A DNA stretch of 64,000 nucleotides from Athripsodes cinereus (taxonomy: Eukaryota; Arthropoda; Insecta; Trichoptera; Leptoceridae): NCBI GenBank assembly GCA_947579605.1, contig OX388318.1, forward strand, positions 8,184,001 through 8,248,000. The letters run 5' to 3'. Shown one piece after another: positions 1 to 11,671 of the stretch (its first letter is position 1; each line of letters begins with the position of its first letter). The notes under the pieces are model-generated. The model was not told where the DNA came from. It searched no databases and was given only the letters and a program-made list of their open reading frames with translations. Both the position numbers and the translations under genes were made by a program.

Positions 1-640
1 GGATAAGTTACATACAAAAGCAGCCCTTCAGAGAATCATATTAATACCTTTGCATTTAATTGTTTTCCAACGTTTTAATTGCGAAATGTAAAATAAAATC
101 CTTTGTAATAATATAACGTTTGTTTAATTTAGGTTCGCTGAAGAATGTTATAAAAGAAACATTGTTTTTAACATTTTTGTTAACAACTGAACCGCAACAA
201 GTAAGACCAAAACGTTTCAATTTAAATGTTCGTTTATTAATTGTGTTTTCATTACTGTTGTTACCTTTTTATTACATGTGATATTCTTTTACGTATTTGT
301 TTCTGCGTGTAAAGGTACTAATATTATTTTATTTTATAAAAGACATTATCTACAATTTTAAAGGCTAGATTGTTAGTAAAGGTTTCATGTTGGCGTAAAG
401 GCCACCAAACTGTCATTCTGAAATTTTAACTATAAATAATCATTAGAACTGAGTAAGTTGTATTTGCAACATGAAATTCAGGATCGTGAGAAGCTTTATC
501 GCTGACTATAAGATGTTCAATTCACAAGATACTTGTTTACTATTGAAGGTGAAATTGGAATTTCTTTTTTAATCCAGAAACCTATGGAGCAGATAGAGTA
601 AGCTGATATTTTTAAAATAAATTCGGTATTCATTTATTAG
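1..640. other. unassigned AT-rich DNA
   Basis: No coding frame, RNA gene or repeat structure was recognised. Confidence 0.5.
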
Positions 641-850
641 CTACTCGCGGTCCGTACCGGCTTGATACGTATTTAAAAAAAAATAGTTTAAGTAAGCATC
701 CCTATTTTTTTTAAATATAATATAGCCTATGTCACCCGGGGATAGTGTAGCTTCCCAACAGTAAAAGAATTTTTCAAATCGGTTCAGTAGTTTCGGAGCC
801 TATTTGGAGCAAACAATCCAATCTTTCCTCTTTATAAATTAGTATAGATG
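641..850 (+). repeat. lepidopteran-type dispersed repeat
   Basis: It starts CTACTCGCGGTCCGTACCGG. It contains the phrases TAGCCTATGTCACCCGG, AGCTTCCCAACAGT and ATCGGTTCAGTAGTTTCGGAG, and ends in TATAAATTAGTATAGAT. I recognise this combination from memory as a common interspersed repeat of moths and butterflies. Only one copy was seen here. It carries no coding capacity. Confidence 0.65.
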
Positions 851-870
851 GTTTGTAGAGTCTGACAAAT

Positions 871-990
871 GATTCTCCCATTCTTTTCATTAAGTTTTTA
901 AGTGTGCTGTAAAACAAAGACATTCGTGAAAGATCACGTGTAAGATATAAATTTAATATCTTCTATTCAGCGATAAGGTATATTACCACT
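871..990 (-). repeat. hairpin-ended repeat family A, partial, reverse
   Basis: Matches the reverse complement of the reference copy at 7195-7432: TTCTCCCATTCTTTT, AAGTGTGCTGTAAAA and ATTCAGCGATAAGGT. It abuts a forward copy, so the two lie head to head. Confidence 0.5.
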
Positions 991-1215
991 ATACCATCAC
1001 TGCAGATCAGCCGCACGTAACAAACATTCAAGCTGTCCTCTCCATGCCAACAAAAAATAAGACATTAAGGGGGGTGACAAACCTCATAAATGAATATAAG
1101 ATGTGAATCTTAATTCTTTCAAACACCTGCCTTTTACTGGTCATTCAAAAATTTACAAAAAAGAGTGGGAAACCTATTCTTTACCGGATGCTCCACGGGG
1201 TGAATTGAGGTATAT
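991..1215 (+). repeat. hairpin-ended repeat family A, forward
   Basis: Shares GCAGATCAGCCGCA, GCTGTCCTCTCCATGCCAA, CACCTGCCTTTTACTGG and GATGCTCCACGGGGTG with the copy at 7195-7432. Confidence 0.7.
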
Positions 1216-2199
1216 TGTCACCCATTATTAATGTATTTGTTATGATACAGAAAGGAGGATATCTATGTTCATTATACGCAGTTACTTCTCTGGCTACCTC
1301 AACTATGGGAGACTTCATGATAATATAGATAAATTGTTTTATGTCTATCTATATCTGTTAACCAGATGCTTATAGTATTAAGTAACATAGATAAAACGTT
1401 AACCCCTAAACATGAATCCTCAATATTACATCTCTCCACGTGTTGGTATTTTTCTTATTTCGTTTTCAGAATTCCTCTATTATAATTGGTTACGTACATT
1501 CATTCGTTTCTACTTTTGTAACAACAGTTGGTTCGCAATCTTATTAATGTTAATGGAAACTACATTGAGGTATATTATTATTTTTTCTTCTTTTTATTCT
1601 ATTCAGTCCATATAATCTTAGTTCTCTCCTCAATTTTCATCACACCCTCTCAGATTATCTCGAACTAACGAACATTAATTGCTTCTACACATTTGAATCT
1701 ACTCTGCCATTACTGTACACTTTTATATAATTATTACGAATAAAAAGAATAAATTGTACTTATTCTTAGGATCCTTTTTGATTAACAAAAAAAAGTAAGT
1801 GGATTCAGATGTGCTGTGTGATAATTGATTTATTATTTATAACACAGCACACCTAAATTCACCAATGAAGTTTTGAAAATACTCGTTTATTTTTTATTTT
1901 ATAGTGACTTATAAATATATATAAAAAAAACTCCATTTTTATTCACCAGAGATTCTAAAATGTTTAAAAATTCAGGATCTCGTTGCACATCACTAAATTC
2001 AGGCTATTTTTATAGTTTTATCTTATTATAGTTAACATACCTACTTCAAATTTTCAGTGATTAGTAATTTTTACGGATAGATGATACATTATTCTCAGCT
2101 TCCATTATTCTTAAAACTAACCGCATTTTACAGTTCATAAACATGTTTCTATGGTTTTTAATTTTGCATTGGTAGGCACTTTTCTTTTTTCTGCACCCG

Positions 2200-2425
2200 T
2201 ACAGAATCGTTCTTTCACCCTTTTCCGTAAGTTTTCAAGTGTTCTGCAAAAAGCAGACTTTGTAAAAAGAAAGACATTTAACATCATAAATTCAGCGATG
2301 AGGTTTGCCACCGATCCTGAATATCTAACTTTTTGTGGTACGGAGAGGACAGCTTGCACGTTTATTACACGCCGCTGATCTGCTGGCTACCCTACATGTG
2401 GGAAAAATCGTGATGGTATAGATAG
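2200..2425 (-). repeat. hairpin-ended repeat family A, reverse
   Basis: Near full-length inverted copy: AAGTTTTCAAGTGTTCTGC, TTCAGCGATGAGGTTTGCCA, GGTACGGAGAGGACAGC and GCTGATCTGCTGGCTACCC. The open frames on both strands here (74-75 codons) are repeat sequence, not genes. Confidence 0.75.
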
Positions 2426-2619
2426 ATAGATAGACTTTTCTTATTAAATTATTCAATACAAACTACCTTATTTATCTTTTTAAAAGATAAATACATTCTG
2501 AAGTGTTTTCTTTTTGTCTTACATAATATAACCAATTATTTACCTTAATTTGTGTTTTGCACTATTAATAATACAATCTACAATCAATAGCCATTATTGT
2601 CAAAAATGTATCCTCAAAT

Positions 2620-2880
2620 CATCCGCTTATTCTACACTACCTCTTCCATTACGACATCTCTGAAAACCAGCAGACGAACTGATTGGAATAAACATACAAG
2701 CTCTCTCTCCGCGTCAATAAATGATAAAGACATTCAGGATGGCTCGCATCCTCTTTCCTAAATTGAAGATGCCTCATTCGTGATGTTTAAACTAACGCCT
2801 GCCTTTTTCAATACATTCGAAAATTCACAGAAAAAAGTGGGAGTCCTATTATTTACTGGCAACTTCACGGAATGGTAAAA
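2620..2880 (+). repeat. hairpin-ended repeat family A, diverged, forward
   Basis: Shares ACCAGCAGACGAACTG, CTCTCCGCGTCAATAAA, GACATTCAGGATGG, CGCCTGCCTTTTTC and the final CTTCACGGAATGG with the other copies. An older member. Confidence 0.6.
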
Positions 2881-3520
2881 ATAACGTTTTTCTTGAATTC
2901 ATTTAGTACCTACCCTAGAACAAAAGATGTATACCTAAGAAGAGTTTGTGTTCTCTCTCTTACTGGATAAGCTGTACATGTTATCTGATACATTATGTAT
3001 GCTCACCTGTTACACGTAGACTTAGAATAAGGTCAAACTAGTTCTTATGGAAGTATTACTTACACTTTTATATATCGTACATAGGAGTTTGTAGTGTAGT
3101 GAAATTAATACAAACTATCTTAGGACTCTTCCAGTATATTCCCTAGAGAGAGAAGTGAAGCCTTAGTGCGCTCTGAATTATTTCAGACAACAAACCGCTA
3201 GTTTATGAGATACTTTACAACTTTAACAAGTTGTCAGTGTGTGTATGTAATGACCAGAGACGGCTGGTGGGTTGAACTAGTGGAGTGTGGTGAAAACTTA
3301 TTTTTTCTTTCTTGATTCTCATCTATAATAACGAATTAAGATGCAACGTATCGTTGATTGATTAATATTCAAACTATTTATAATGTTTTTTTCACAATAT
3401 AAATACTGAAACTTTAAATTCAGCGAATAGTGTTTGTTTCATTGGCATTTATTTATTATGTGAAACAACTTTTTAATGGTGTATTTTAATTATAATATTA
3501 TTTTTATTTTTATTGGCACA

Positions 3521-3600
3521 AAGAGAACGACTTGCATGTTTGTGCGTTGCTGTTGGTCTGCTGGTTACCCCACGTGTAGGAAATACCATGCTGGTATGAA
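3521..3600 (-). repeat. hairpin-ended repeat family A, fragment
   Basis: Only the outer end is present: TGGCACAAAGAGAACGACTT through TGGTCTGCTGGTTACCCC. Inverted relative to 7195-7432. Confidence 0.55.
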
Positions 3601-3740
3601 TTAATAAATTAAATTAATATTTTATTTGTGTTATGTTCCATGATTACCTATATTGACTTAGCGACTCCAAGTTCGCAACATTAGTTGCTATCTTTCTTTA
3701 CTCGTTGTATTATCTAGTTATATATAATGAGTTACAATCC

Positions 3741-3962
3741 ATTGGATTGGTCTGCAACGAGTTTGGTTTTTCTTCTCCATTCGTCTCTATTCTCCGCCAG
3801 TCTTTTCAGCTCCACGTACGAGCCACAGTTCATATCACTCTTCAGTTGGTCCATATATGCGTCTCTTGGTCGGCCTCTGCCATTTGTCCCGTCGGTCTTA
3901 CCCTCCGCGATGGCTATGAGTAGTCCTGGGTGCCTGATGTTGTGGCCAATCCAGTTAGCTCG
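3741..3962 (-). pseudogene. LINE 3' end fragment, family Y
   Basis: The minus strand keeps a recognisable C-terminal LINE peptide: NWIGHNIRHPGLLIAIAEGK, then GRGRPRDAYMDQLKSDMN and a block with A-x2-R-x2-WR. Such tails follow the reverse transcriptase in several insect LINE clades. A close second copy lies at 34337-34557, also on the minus strand. The region encoding RT is missing, so this is a dead 5'-truncated copy. Confidence 0.68.
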
Positions 3963-3983
3963 TTGTTGGCTGATTCTCTTAAG

Positions 3984-4036
3984 TCTAGTTAATAATGTAT
4001 ATAATGTATATCTAGTTAATAATGTATATTTTTAAA
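3984..4036. repeat. short 27-bp tandem duplication
   Basis: CTAGTTAATAATGTATATAA starts twice, 27 bases apart. Minor local duplication in AT-rich DNA. Confidence 0.6.
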
Positions 4037-4333
4037 GAATTGATATTGGAATGAGATAAAGAAGACATAAATACTAGTGGAATTTATAAAGTGACTGCTC
4101 CGCATTAACCCTCCTGAGGAGGAACCGCAACTGGTAATGAAATTGTGTACATAAACCTAATAAACTCAACTCTATGCACAATAAAGGCAAACAGTAAATT
4201 TACCGAATATAGCGTTATAACAAAGGGTTTTTTCCAAGTTAAAATATTCATAGTTATCTCAACATTTTGACCAAGAGATATATGTAACATGCACGGTTAT
4301 TTTTACAGTTTATAATAAAGCACATATTATCAG

Positions 4334-4600
4334 CAGTGTTTGTTTGGTGCTTGCACCCCTGGGGGTGCGGGAGAAACCCCTAACAATATAAATGATTTCA
4401 TATAATTTATTCAATTTTTACTAATAAAATATTTAGAAACTACAGTAATATCCTCAATAACGCGAAAGTTGGGTAAATAAACCATAAATTTCGTAGAATG
4501 TGTATTTTTCTAAACTAAAAGTAGAAAACATTTTTTAATGGGGTGCGTAGACTAATTTGCAGATTCAAAGGGGTGCGGCTTAAAAGGTTAAGAAACACTG
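4334..4600. mobile_element. candidate hAT-type MITE
   Basis: A 267-bp non-coding unit with ends CAGTGTTTGTTTGG (left) and, inverted, CAGTGTTTCTTAACC (right). Each is followed by a run containing GCACCCC. CAGTGTTTCTTAACC-like ends are typical of hAT elements. The flanking 8-mers do not match well, so the target duplication is decayed or the boundaries are slightly off. Confidence 0.5.
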
Positions 4601-4924
4601 TCTTAGGGGAATAAGTTGAAATCACAGTTATCATGAACCTTATAATCTTTTGTTTATTATAGTCCTTTCCAATTGCCCTTTGACGCTTCTCTTGGGAGTA
4701 TAGGATGCAGATGGCCTTCGTTATCCAAAACGTATGTGCTATAATTATATTATTTCTTTAAAAAACATTTATCACACTCTTATAACAAAAGTGACAAAGA
4801 GACACAAAAAATACAAATCGAAAATTGAGCACATAAAATTTGTTGTTAAAATAGAGGAGTATTTTTACATTAATCGGCCGTCCGATCATCAAATGACAAG
4901 ATCATATTATTATAAACCACATCG

Positions 4925-4990
4925 TACAGGATGGATACGTGTTGAGCACATTGACTAGGAGAGCATGCATGAGGAATTATCCAGGTATTT
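4925..4990 (+). pseudogene. LINE scrap, family X
   Basis: GTGTTGAGCACATTGACTAG and AGAGCATGCATGAGGAATT encode VLSTLTRRACMRN, matching the copy near 16390-16440 (VLSKKNRRACIRN). About 66 bp survive. Confidence 0.45.
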
Positions 4991-5844
4991 TTTGGTCTCC
5001 CTCTTGATGAATGTCGAGAGAGATTCACTGACGTGACTTTGTTAACAGTGTGTTCTGATGGTCTCCGCTTTATGTGCGCATACATCTTAGCTGCTCCTCG
5101 TATCGTAGAAGATTATATATTTCTTAGAATGTTCTTTGTTATTCAGGAGGTACTAAATGCTAGTTTACATTCAGTTTGTCTGCTTTACATTTTTGCTTCT
5201 TATTTAAGCTATTTTGGTAATTGGTTAGCTTCTTAATAAATCTGACGATAAGGTATAAAAATCAAGTCAAAAGAGAATACCTTTTTTCAGTTTTACATAT
5301 AACTTAAGATTAAATCTCAATATTTACTGTTCAATACATTAATTATATTCCGTTTATTTTGGTTTGATGCAATCTTTTTAAGTGTCTCATCTTTGTTTCA
5401 ATCTCATAAAGATTTATTTATAACCGTTTACATCGAAATGTTATCGATAACCGATACCTTTTTCTCATTGCTAAATGTTCTGTTGAAACCTACTCAGAAG
5501 GGTTAAAATGATTCATCTTTAATAATAGAAATATTAATCCTGACTACACGTGTAAATTTTCAATCTATTTATCTTCACAATCTATTTATCATCCGTCCAT
5601 ATATGGAATTTCTCAAAATACCTCGTTACATTATTGATTCATAACAACTAGTATCCCGTTATTTCTTTACTACAATCCAACTGAAACCAGTGATTATTTT
5701 GAATTCATGATTCCCTTTTAATCTTACTCTGCATTGTTTTCAATCACAAGAAACATTGTTTTACCTAAAAATAGAAATACCCATGAAATTAATGTAAAAA
5801 AGGGATTATATAATAAAATGAATAATAATTATGATTGTTTTGAT

Positions 5845-6105
5845 GTTACATTGAGTATGACTAACGCATGACCGGTTTCGCGGACTCCGAGTTCGCATCA
5901 TCAGATGCTGATCTATACTGAATAAAACAAAAATAAAAGTTCGTTAAGATTTACAGTGATAGTGTAGGGGTAGGTAATTCGTCATAGGTAGGTTTGTCAT
6001 ACTCATTAAAACAATTTTAATAATCATTCATTTTGTCATAATTTAAAATGAAGTGTTACAAAGTTAATGCCGATATAATCAATGAAAAAGTAAAAAGAGG
6101 GAGTG
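5845..6105 (+). repeat. dispersed repeat related to the 24.4-kb palindrome
   Basis: Contains ACCGGTTTCGCGGACTCCGA and GTTCGCATCATCAGATGCTG, and later AATTTAAAATGAAGTGTTAC. These are the same blocks that border the centre and the right side at 24381-24660. Unlike that copy it is not palindromic: about 120 bp of other sequence separate the blocks. Short inverted ends (GAGTATGAC at 5854 and GTCATACTC near 5997) suggest a fold-back or MITE-like unit. Confidence 0.6.
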
Positions 6106-6233
6106 TATCGCTGTAAAAAATATTATTATTAACTTTGTGACAGAAATCTTTAGTCTTCCAATAAGCTCTTCATACTGACAAAGTGACATACTCGTAGAAG
6201 ATAAATATACGAGTAAAAGTATTTTTCGTAGAC

Positions 6234-6345
6234 GTGACCGCTCAAGGATTAACTCGGAGACAAAATCCTAAAGGTAGACACGTGTTTAGCACATTGAACA
6301 AGAGAGCATACACGAAAAACTACAATATGAATATTACGGAAGCAA
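6234..6345 (+). pseudogene. LINE scrap, family X
   Basis: A short frame reads VFSTLNKRAYTKN then ITEAK, parallel to the family X copy at 16105-16545. Upstream coding sequence is gone. An A tract follows at 6513. Confidence 0.4.
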
Positions 6346-6510
6346 AATACTATACAAGGATGAGACTACGTGGAACTTGGACCTTTCTGCCCTTCTGTGT
6401 GATGGAATACCATTATCAAATTCTTTGAGAATTATTTATCAGGTAGATAATATAATGTTCCTGCCTACACCTTGACATTAAAGTAAATATATATACATAT
6501 AATAAATATA

Positions 6511-6512
<2 letters not shown>

Positions 6513-6582
<70 letters not shown>
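6513..6582 (+). repeat. 70-nt A tract
   Basis: Seventy consecutive A residues preceded by AATAAATATAAT. This could be the tail of a young retroposed copy on the plus strand, or an expanded or collapsed homopolymer in the assembly. Confidence 0.85.
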
Positions 6583-6585
<3 letters not shown>

Positions 6586-6904
6586 CGTAATATCAGTTAT
6601 GAAAAACCGTCACGGCACTTGTGTGGGTTTTATTCTCCCACTTATTTACATCGCCACTAAGTAGGTACTAATAAAACTGCTCTTTACCTACATTAAAAAA
6701 AACCCGTTCAATTATGTATTATATCTTGAATTACGCTGTATGTATGTATTTCCAGTATAAGTATATATTTTTTTGAAAATATGTTTGAAAAAGACTTCAA
6801 AGTCAATATTCAAATCACTCAGTATTAAATTTAATCCCGTAAAAATATAATCAGTTGTATTTTAATCGCTATTTGAAAAGAAATTGAAAATCACGAAATA
6901 AATA

Positions 6905-7032
6905 ATGGCCTAAAATCGCGCCTCTGCGATAAACTTGCCCTCTGTGTATCGATTGTATGAATGTATTTTAGTTTTTTGTGTAAATTTGCTCTTAATCAAT
7001 ATACAGTAAAGAATAAATAAATAAATAAAATA
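6905..7032 (+). mobile_element. LINE 3' tail, plus strand
   Basis: GCGCCTCTGCGATAAACTTG, then TTTGTGTAAATTTG, then AATAAATAAATAAATAAA. The same order occurs inverted at 50590-50735, so both are 3' untranslated ends of one LINE family. Confidence 0.6.
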
Positions 7033-7194
7033 ATGGTAATTAAATGTTTTTGACTGTGCATGTTTTAATTGTAGGTATATAGGTATATTTGTGTTCAGAA
7101 AATAGAGAACAAAGTCAAATATTAATAGTTTTTCAAATGTTTTGTGTTGAAGTTCTTAGAATTCCATTAAAAAAAATGATTTAAAATATTAAGC

Positions 7195-7432
7195 TGGCTA
7201 TCCCACAAGTGGGGTAGCCAGCAGATCAGCTGCATGTAAGAAACATGCAGACTGTCCTCTTCGTGCCAATATAAAATCAAGACATTCAGGATGGGTGGCA
7301 AACCTCATCGCTGAATTTAAGATGTAAAATGTCTTATTTTTTTCGAACACCTGCCTTTTACAGGGCACTCGAAAACTTACGCAGAAGAGTGGGAGACCAA
7401 TTCTTTACCGGGTGCTCCACGGGATGTTGGTG
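7195..7432 (+). repeat. hairpin-ended repeat family A, reference copy
   Basis: The best preserved copy. It begins with a hairpin (GGCTATCCCAC-AAGT-GGGGTAGCC) followed by AGCAGATCAGCTGC, TGTCCTCTTCGTGCCAA, GACATTCAGGATGGGTGGC, ACCTGCCTTTTACAGGGCAC and GGGTGCTCCACGGGATG. There is no open frame. It is a non-autonomous mobile sequence of unknown class. Confidence 0.8.
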
Positions 7433-7584
7433 TGTTAACGTTGTGAAAATTCATTTTAATATTAAATTTAAAATTTAATATAATCGCTTTCACCTTGCGG
7501 CAATTATTATTTAGCCATTAATTGACTCAATACAAAATCGTATGTGAAAATTAAACAGTGTTTTAATATTACATTATTTTATAT

Positions 7585-7797
7585 ATTAGTATAGACATAA
7601 CATACATAGACATTTCACACAGATCGAGCTAGTCCCAAACTAAGATGAATCTTGTATTATGGGTACTAACGCAACGATACACACCCAGACCCAGGACAAT
7701 TTGAAAAAGGTCATTCCTCAATCTGCCCTTGCCGGGAATCGAACCCGGGACCTCTTGACTCAAAGGCAAGAGCGTTACCTCCATGTGACGCGCGACC
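7585..7797 (-). mobile_element. tRNA-derived SINE, family 1
   Basis: The minus strand begins with a tRNA-like head carrying an A-box-like TCACATGGAGGTAACGC and a B box GGGTTCGATTCCC. A unique body follows (inverted AGCTAGTCCCAAACTAAGAT, TCTTGTATTATGGGTACTAA), ending near TATATTAGTATAGAC. The head cannot form an acceptor stem, so it is not a tRNA gene. Other members lie at 8165-8312 (+) and 17425-17545 (-). Confidence 0.75.
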
Positions 7798-8164
7798 GTA
7801 TTAAAATATCAATGTTAAGCTATGTTTCATTCTTACATATTTTTAACAACATTGAACGTAGCTTTGTATAATAAACGATTTATACGTGTTCTTGTCACAG
7901 TTTCTATAAAAACCCAACTATCAAACAACTGAAAATATTATATTGAGAAAAAAGGTTGGACGTGATATGTAATTTGTAAGGAATTTTATTACAGGGAGAG
8001 TGAAGATGACTTGTAAAAATAACGGTTACTCATAATATGGCGATGGCTTTATGTTGACAACACACATTTTGAAAGAATCGAGTTATTTGTGAAAGTAATG
8101 CTTCCATTAGCTTAATAATAACCGTTTGATTTGTCTTCATAATTTGTCAGGTTTCAAATGTTTT

Positions 8165-8312
8165 CTCTCTCTCGAGGTACCGGGTTCGATTCTCAGCCTG
8201 GATAAAATGAAATTTGTGTTTAGTGCATTGTACGAGTATATATGTGTATCGTCGAGTTAGTGTTCAGAATACAAGATTCTTAACTTGAAGTAGGAATAAC
8301 TCGATCTAACTG
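8165..8312 (+). mobile_element. tRNA-derived SINE, family 1, diverged
   Basis: B box GGGTTCGATTCTC followed by GTGTTTAGTGCATTGTAC, then ATACAAGATTCTTAACTTG and AACTCGATCTAACTGAA. This parallels the family 1 body in plus orientation. The A-box part of the head is lost. Confidence 0.6.
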
Positions 8313-8364
8313 AACCGTCTATACTATTACCTACATGTTAATAAAATGTTACAAAAAATCCGCT

Positions 8365-8480
8365 CCTCTCAGGAGTTCAGGACGGCAACAAACCCTATCC
8401 ATTTTGAACAATTCTATGCCAATTGAGTCACTTCTTTCCTCGACGTTCCTAATGCTTTGATAATTATCATTTTTTTAGAG
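8365..8480 (+). repeat. dispersed repeat family B
   Basis: Shares CTCAGGAGTTCAGGACGGCA-type sequence and GCCAATTGAGTCACTTCT with copies at 9150-9275 and 23715-23845. Non-coding and of unknown class. Confidence 0.5.
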
Positions 8481-9149
8481 TGGCGTTGCTTTGTGAATGA
8501 AAGCTGTCCAGGTTATCCGAAATGTTGTGAATAGAAGAGCACTTTATTTTTGGCAATATAATCTGACTGAGATTTTCGTCTCTCACAGATACTTAATATT
8601 TTTTCCGGTGCCTTTACGCTCAATAATAGTTCTTTATATTACATACATTAAGAAATTTCGAAAGATTTTATTCATGGTGGATTCGTTCATCAGAACATTA
8701 TATTCATAAATACCTGTTTTCGATTATTTTATGACACGTGTTGTGACTATATAGCCATCGATATGGCGATGCCTTCAAGGCTCACATTATAGCGAACTGA
8801 CAAAATGCGAGTTTATAATTTATTTTCAGATAATAAATACCCTTGAAAGCACTTCCGCACTGAAGATGCGAGTACCATTTTCACATAAAACGTTTAGAGA
8901 TAAATTTCTACACTATTACACTTTTAGCAATATAAGTTGTAAATACTGAAACTGTTATGCTTAAGATGCAAATTTTTAATAAAACTGAATCTTTGCGGAC
9001 ATGCGACACACTAGGAAAATAAGCGTTCTTAAAACAGTTTACTTTTAGATTGTTAAGGGTTCAGCATTATTTTTAAATCAATATGGATATGTCAACAAAA
9101 AAACTATGATTAACGTTACAAAGTTTCATTAATATTGTTTCTAAAAGCC

Positions 9150-9275
9150 AATCACCCTTTTGTCGCTTTTTCTAGGAGAAAAGGGCAGAAACCATTATCC
9201 TCCAATAAGAGCGTTTTTGCGCCGATGGATTCACTTTTACCCACGACATTCGTGCCGCTTTTATGAATGAAGTTT
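9150..9275 (+). repeat. dispersed repeat family B
   Basis: AGGAGAAAAGGGCAGAAACC, TTTTTGCGCCGATGGATTCA, then CCCACGACATTCGTGCCGC. Same order as the copies at 8365 and 23715. Confidence 0.5.
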
Positions 9276-9289
9276 AAATAAAAGTATTT

Positions 9290-9460
9290 TTTTAAGATGT
9301 ATCTGAGTTTTACTTTAAACCCAAATACAACTTAACACAACTTTCACAGTAGGTAACCTAAAAGTTTGTGTTGTGAAAGAGGAGCATGCCGGCACCTGGG
9401 ATCGAACCAAGCACCTCTTGTGCATGAGGTCGAGACTTTACCTCCAGGCTACTAAAGTTT
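9290..9460 (-). mobile_element. tRNA-derived SINE, family 2
   Basis: The minus-strand head has A-box-like TAGCCTGGAGGTAAAG and B box GGTTCGATCCCAGG. The body carries the inverted TGTGTTGTGAAAGAGGAG and AACCCAAATACAAC. Younger copies lie at 39872-40052 and 49318-49492; all three are on the minus strand. Confidence 0.75.
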
Positions 9461-9469
9461 TAATTGAAA

Positions 9470-11255
9470 TTGCGTTAATAGTGACGTCATTAATGTTTGA
9501 AAACAAGAAATAGCATTTTCTTTATTATATTTTTTTGACTTGTAATTTTGGTAATAGAGGTAGGTACATGTTGTAATAATAAGTTATTAAAATCCTTACA
9601 AATTAAACAAGTACTAAAATGTTTCAAAAGTTTTTTTCACCAGAGTAAGAAATTTTACATCAATGTAATGTCTACTTACATATTTTAAACCAAAATTGAC
9701 CAACTTTATATTATTATTTTACATAAGAGACTCATAACCGTGAACAGTCTATACACCGAGTTTTTATTTTATTTTATACTTTTCCACTATCAAAAGTTTT
9801 CAATTTTTAACTTTTCTCATTCGGCGTACTTTTGAGAATGTCCCCGAGGCACAGTGGAGTAGTATTTCCCCGTCATTTTATCACCAACATACTATTTGTC
9901 AAGTGCAGAAAAGCCAGCTAGACAATTTATTATACCACTAACTAGTCTATATTATGGAAAACATTCTGCGTTAATATTTTAAGAAAAGGTGACAGAGCAA
10001 GATTCTTGAAAGCCTTCGCAATACTTTTATTGTTATTTTATTGTACAGAAAATCAATAAATCCAAATGGTGATCTTAAACGCTTACTGGTGAACAAGTAA
10101 TGGGAAAAACAATCCTTATATTATATATTCACGTACTTATTGATGCTTGCTTTTCATGTTTGCGTAAATTTGTGAAAATAATCCAGTTTATTAGAATATG
10201 TATGTTATAATATTCTCAATATCCATAAGTATTTTGTTTTATAATCCCTAAAATCTTTTAATACACCCACATAAACTAAACAACATGTTTATATCAGAGG
10301 GTGGAATAGATTGACCATGGGAGGATTCGAACACGAAATTTTTCGATCGAAAATCCGAGACTTTATTCTTCGGAAACTTTATTGTCGACAAAGTTTTTAA
10401 ATGGTTTTAAAGATTTTTGAAATTTTAATACTAAGTTTTTATTTACATTTCAAAATCCTCTAAAGTCATTATTTTCTTTTAGAATTTCCTCTATCTTTTT
10501 TAAAAAAAAATTGCACCAAAGAAACCAGATCACCCTTTCACGAATGGTCTAAATCATTGTTAAACAGGTTATACGTTAGATGATTTGAGCAAAATAAAAG
10601 CGTCAATTCACGATGAATCAAAAATTTATCACAAACAGAAATAAAAGGTCCAACTTTCCACAACTTCATTCGTTCATCAGGATATAGTACCTACCTAGAA
10701 TTCTTGCAAACAACTTTCATGAAGAAAATGTCCCTCAGGTTATCGTCGTTGCTCAAGAAAACCCTAAGGCATAATACAGCTAAACTTTTACTCTATAATT
10801 TCGTTATTTTGAAATGTGTATTGCTATTTTAATGTTTTCCCGTGTTTATATTTCATAATATTAATATTTACAAGAGGTTTTCAGATGTAGGTAAGCTGTA
10901 TCGTAATAAGTTTCTTCTGAATACTTAGTTGAGCACTTATTACCGTTTTTTATTTTCAATAATCTTCAGAACATGATATAGCTCTCTAACAATTATTATT
11001 TAAGAAAATGAAACCTATTCTTAAAACAATTGTTTGTTATTTTCTTACTCGTGTTATTTACTTTGTCCTCTCCTTTGTCTTTGAAAACATTTTATTTAGA
11101 ATTTTGCTATTAAATCTAGAATGAACTTTTCATTGTTTAATTTCATCTTCATTCTAATCTGAAAACTTTCTTGTATTTATTTCGTCAGTTTTTTTATTTT
11201 TTAAAACATGGATGATATTTTATTTCTTTATTCATTGTACATTGGTTGCACAAAG
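9470..11255. other. unassigned AT-rich DNA
   Basis: No coding block or clear repeat. A GGATTCGAACACGA near 10322 hints at a decayed tRNA-like SINE head but is too eroded to call. Confidence 0.5.
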
Positions 11256-11257
11256 TA

Positions 11258-11325
11258 TTTGGTAGTCTGATAGTGGAGCCTCTGAATTTCAATCGAAACA
11301 TCCTGGATTCAAACCATCCAGCTTC
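11258..11325 (+). repeat. eroded tRNA-like SINE head
   Basis: GGTAGTCTGATAGTGGAGCC resembles an A-box region and CCTGGATTCAAACCATCC a B-box region, at tRNA-like spacing. Degenerate; not a functional tRNA. Confidence 0.35.
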
Positions 11326-11648
11326 TTAATTGACATAATATATTACAACTTACCCTTTCCGTCCGTTACACGTAGAGTATTGACTTAAGTTAATTTAGTT
11401 TTAAAATTGATTACTCCTACACAATTAGACGACTTTTAATTAAAGTAGCGAAATAATAATATGAATTTATTGATGAAATCTTGGTGTATTTTTTTATAAA
11501 AGAGAAATGGTTTGCTCTTAATAAATGTTTTGAAAGTGCGTATATATTATAAGTTTTGAAATAAATAATTTATTGTAGTAGTTCTTAGTTCAATTGCTAA
11601 TAGAGTTAAGTAAATTTTCATTTTGATGAAAATAGTCTCGTAAATAAG

Positions 11649-11671
11649 GCGATAATAATTATTATTATCGC
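11649..11671. repeat. perfect 23-bp palindrome
   Basis: Arms GCGATAATAAT and ATTATTATCGC around one T. AT-rich, so possibly chance or a small cruciform. Confidence 0.7.

Noticed and set aside
3521..3600. Separate novel element
   Set aside because: It is a terminal fragment of repeat family A in reverse orientation.
7731..7797. Possible tRNA gene
   Set aside because: The A-box and B-box are good, but the ends cannot pair as an acceptor stem and the same unit recurs with a SINE body.
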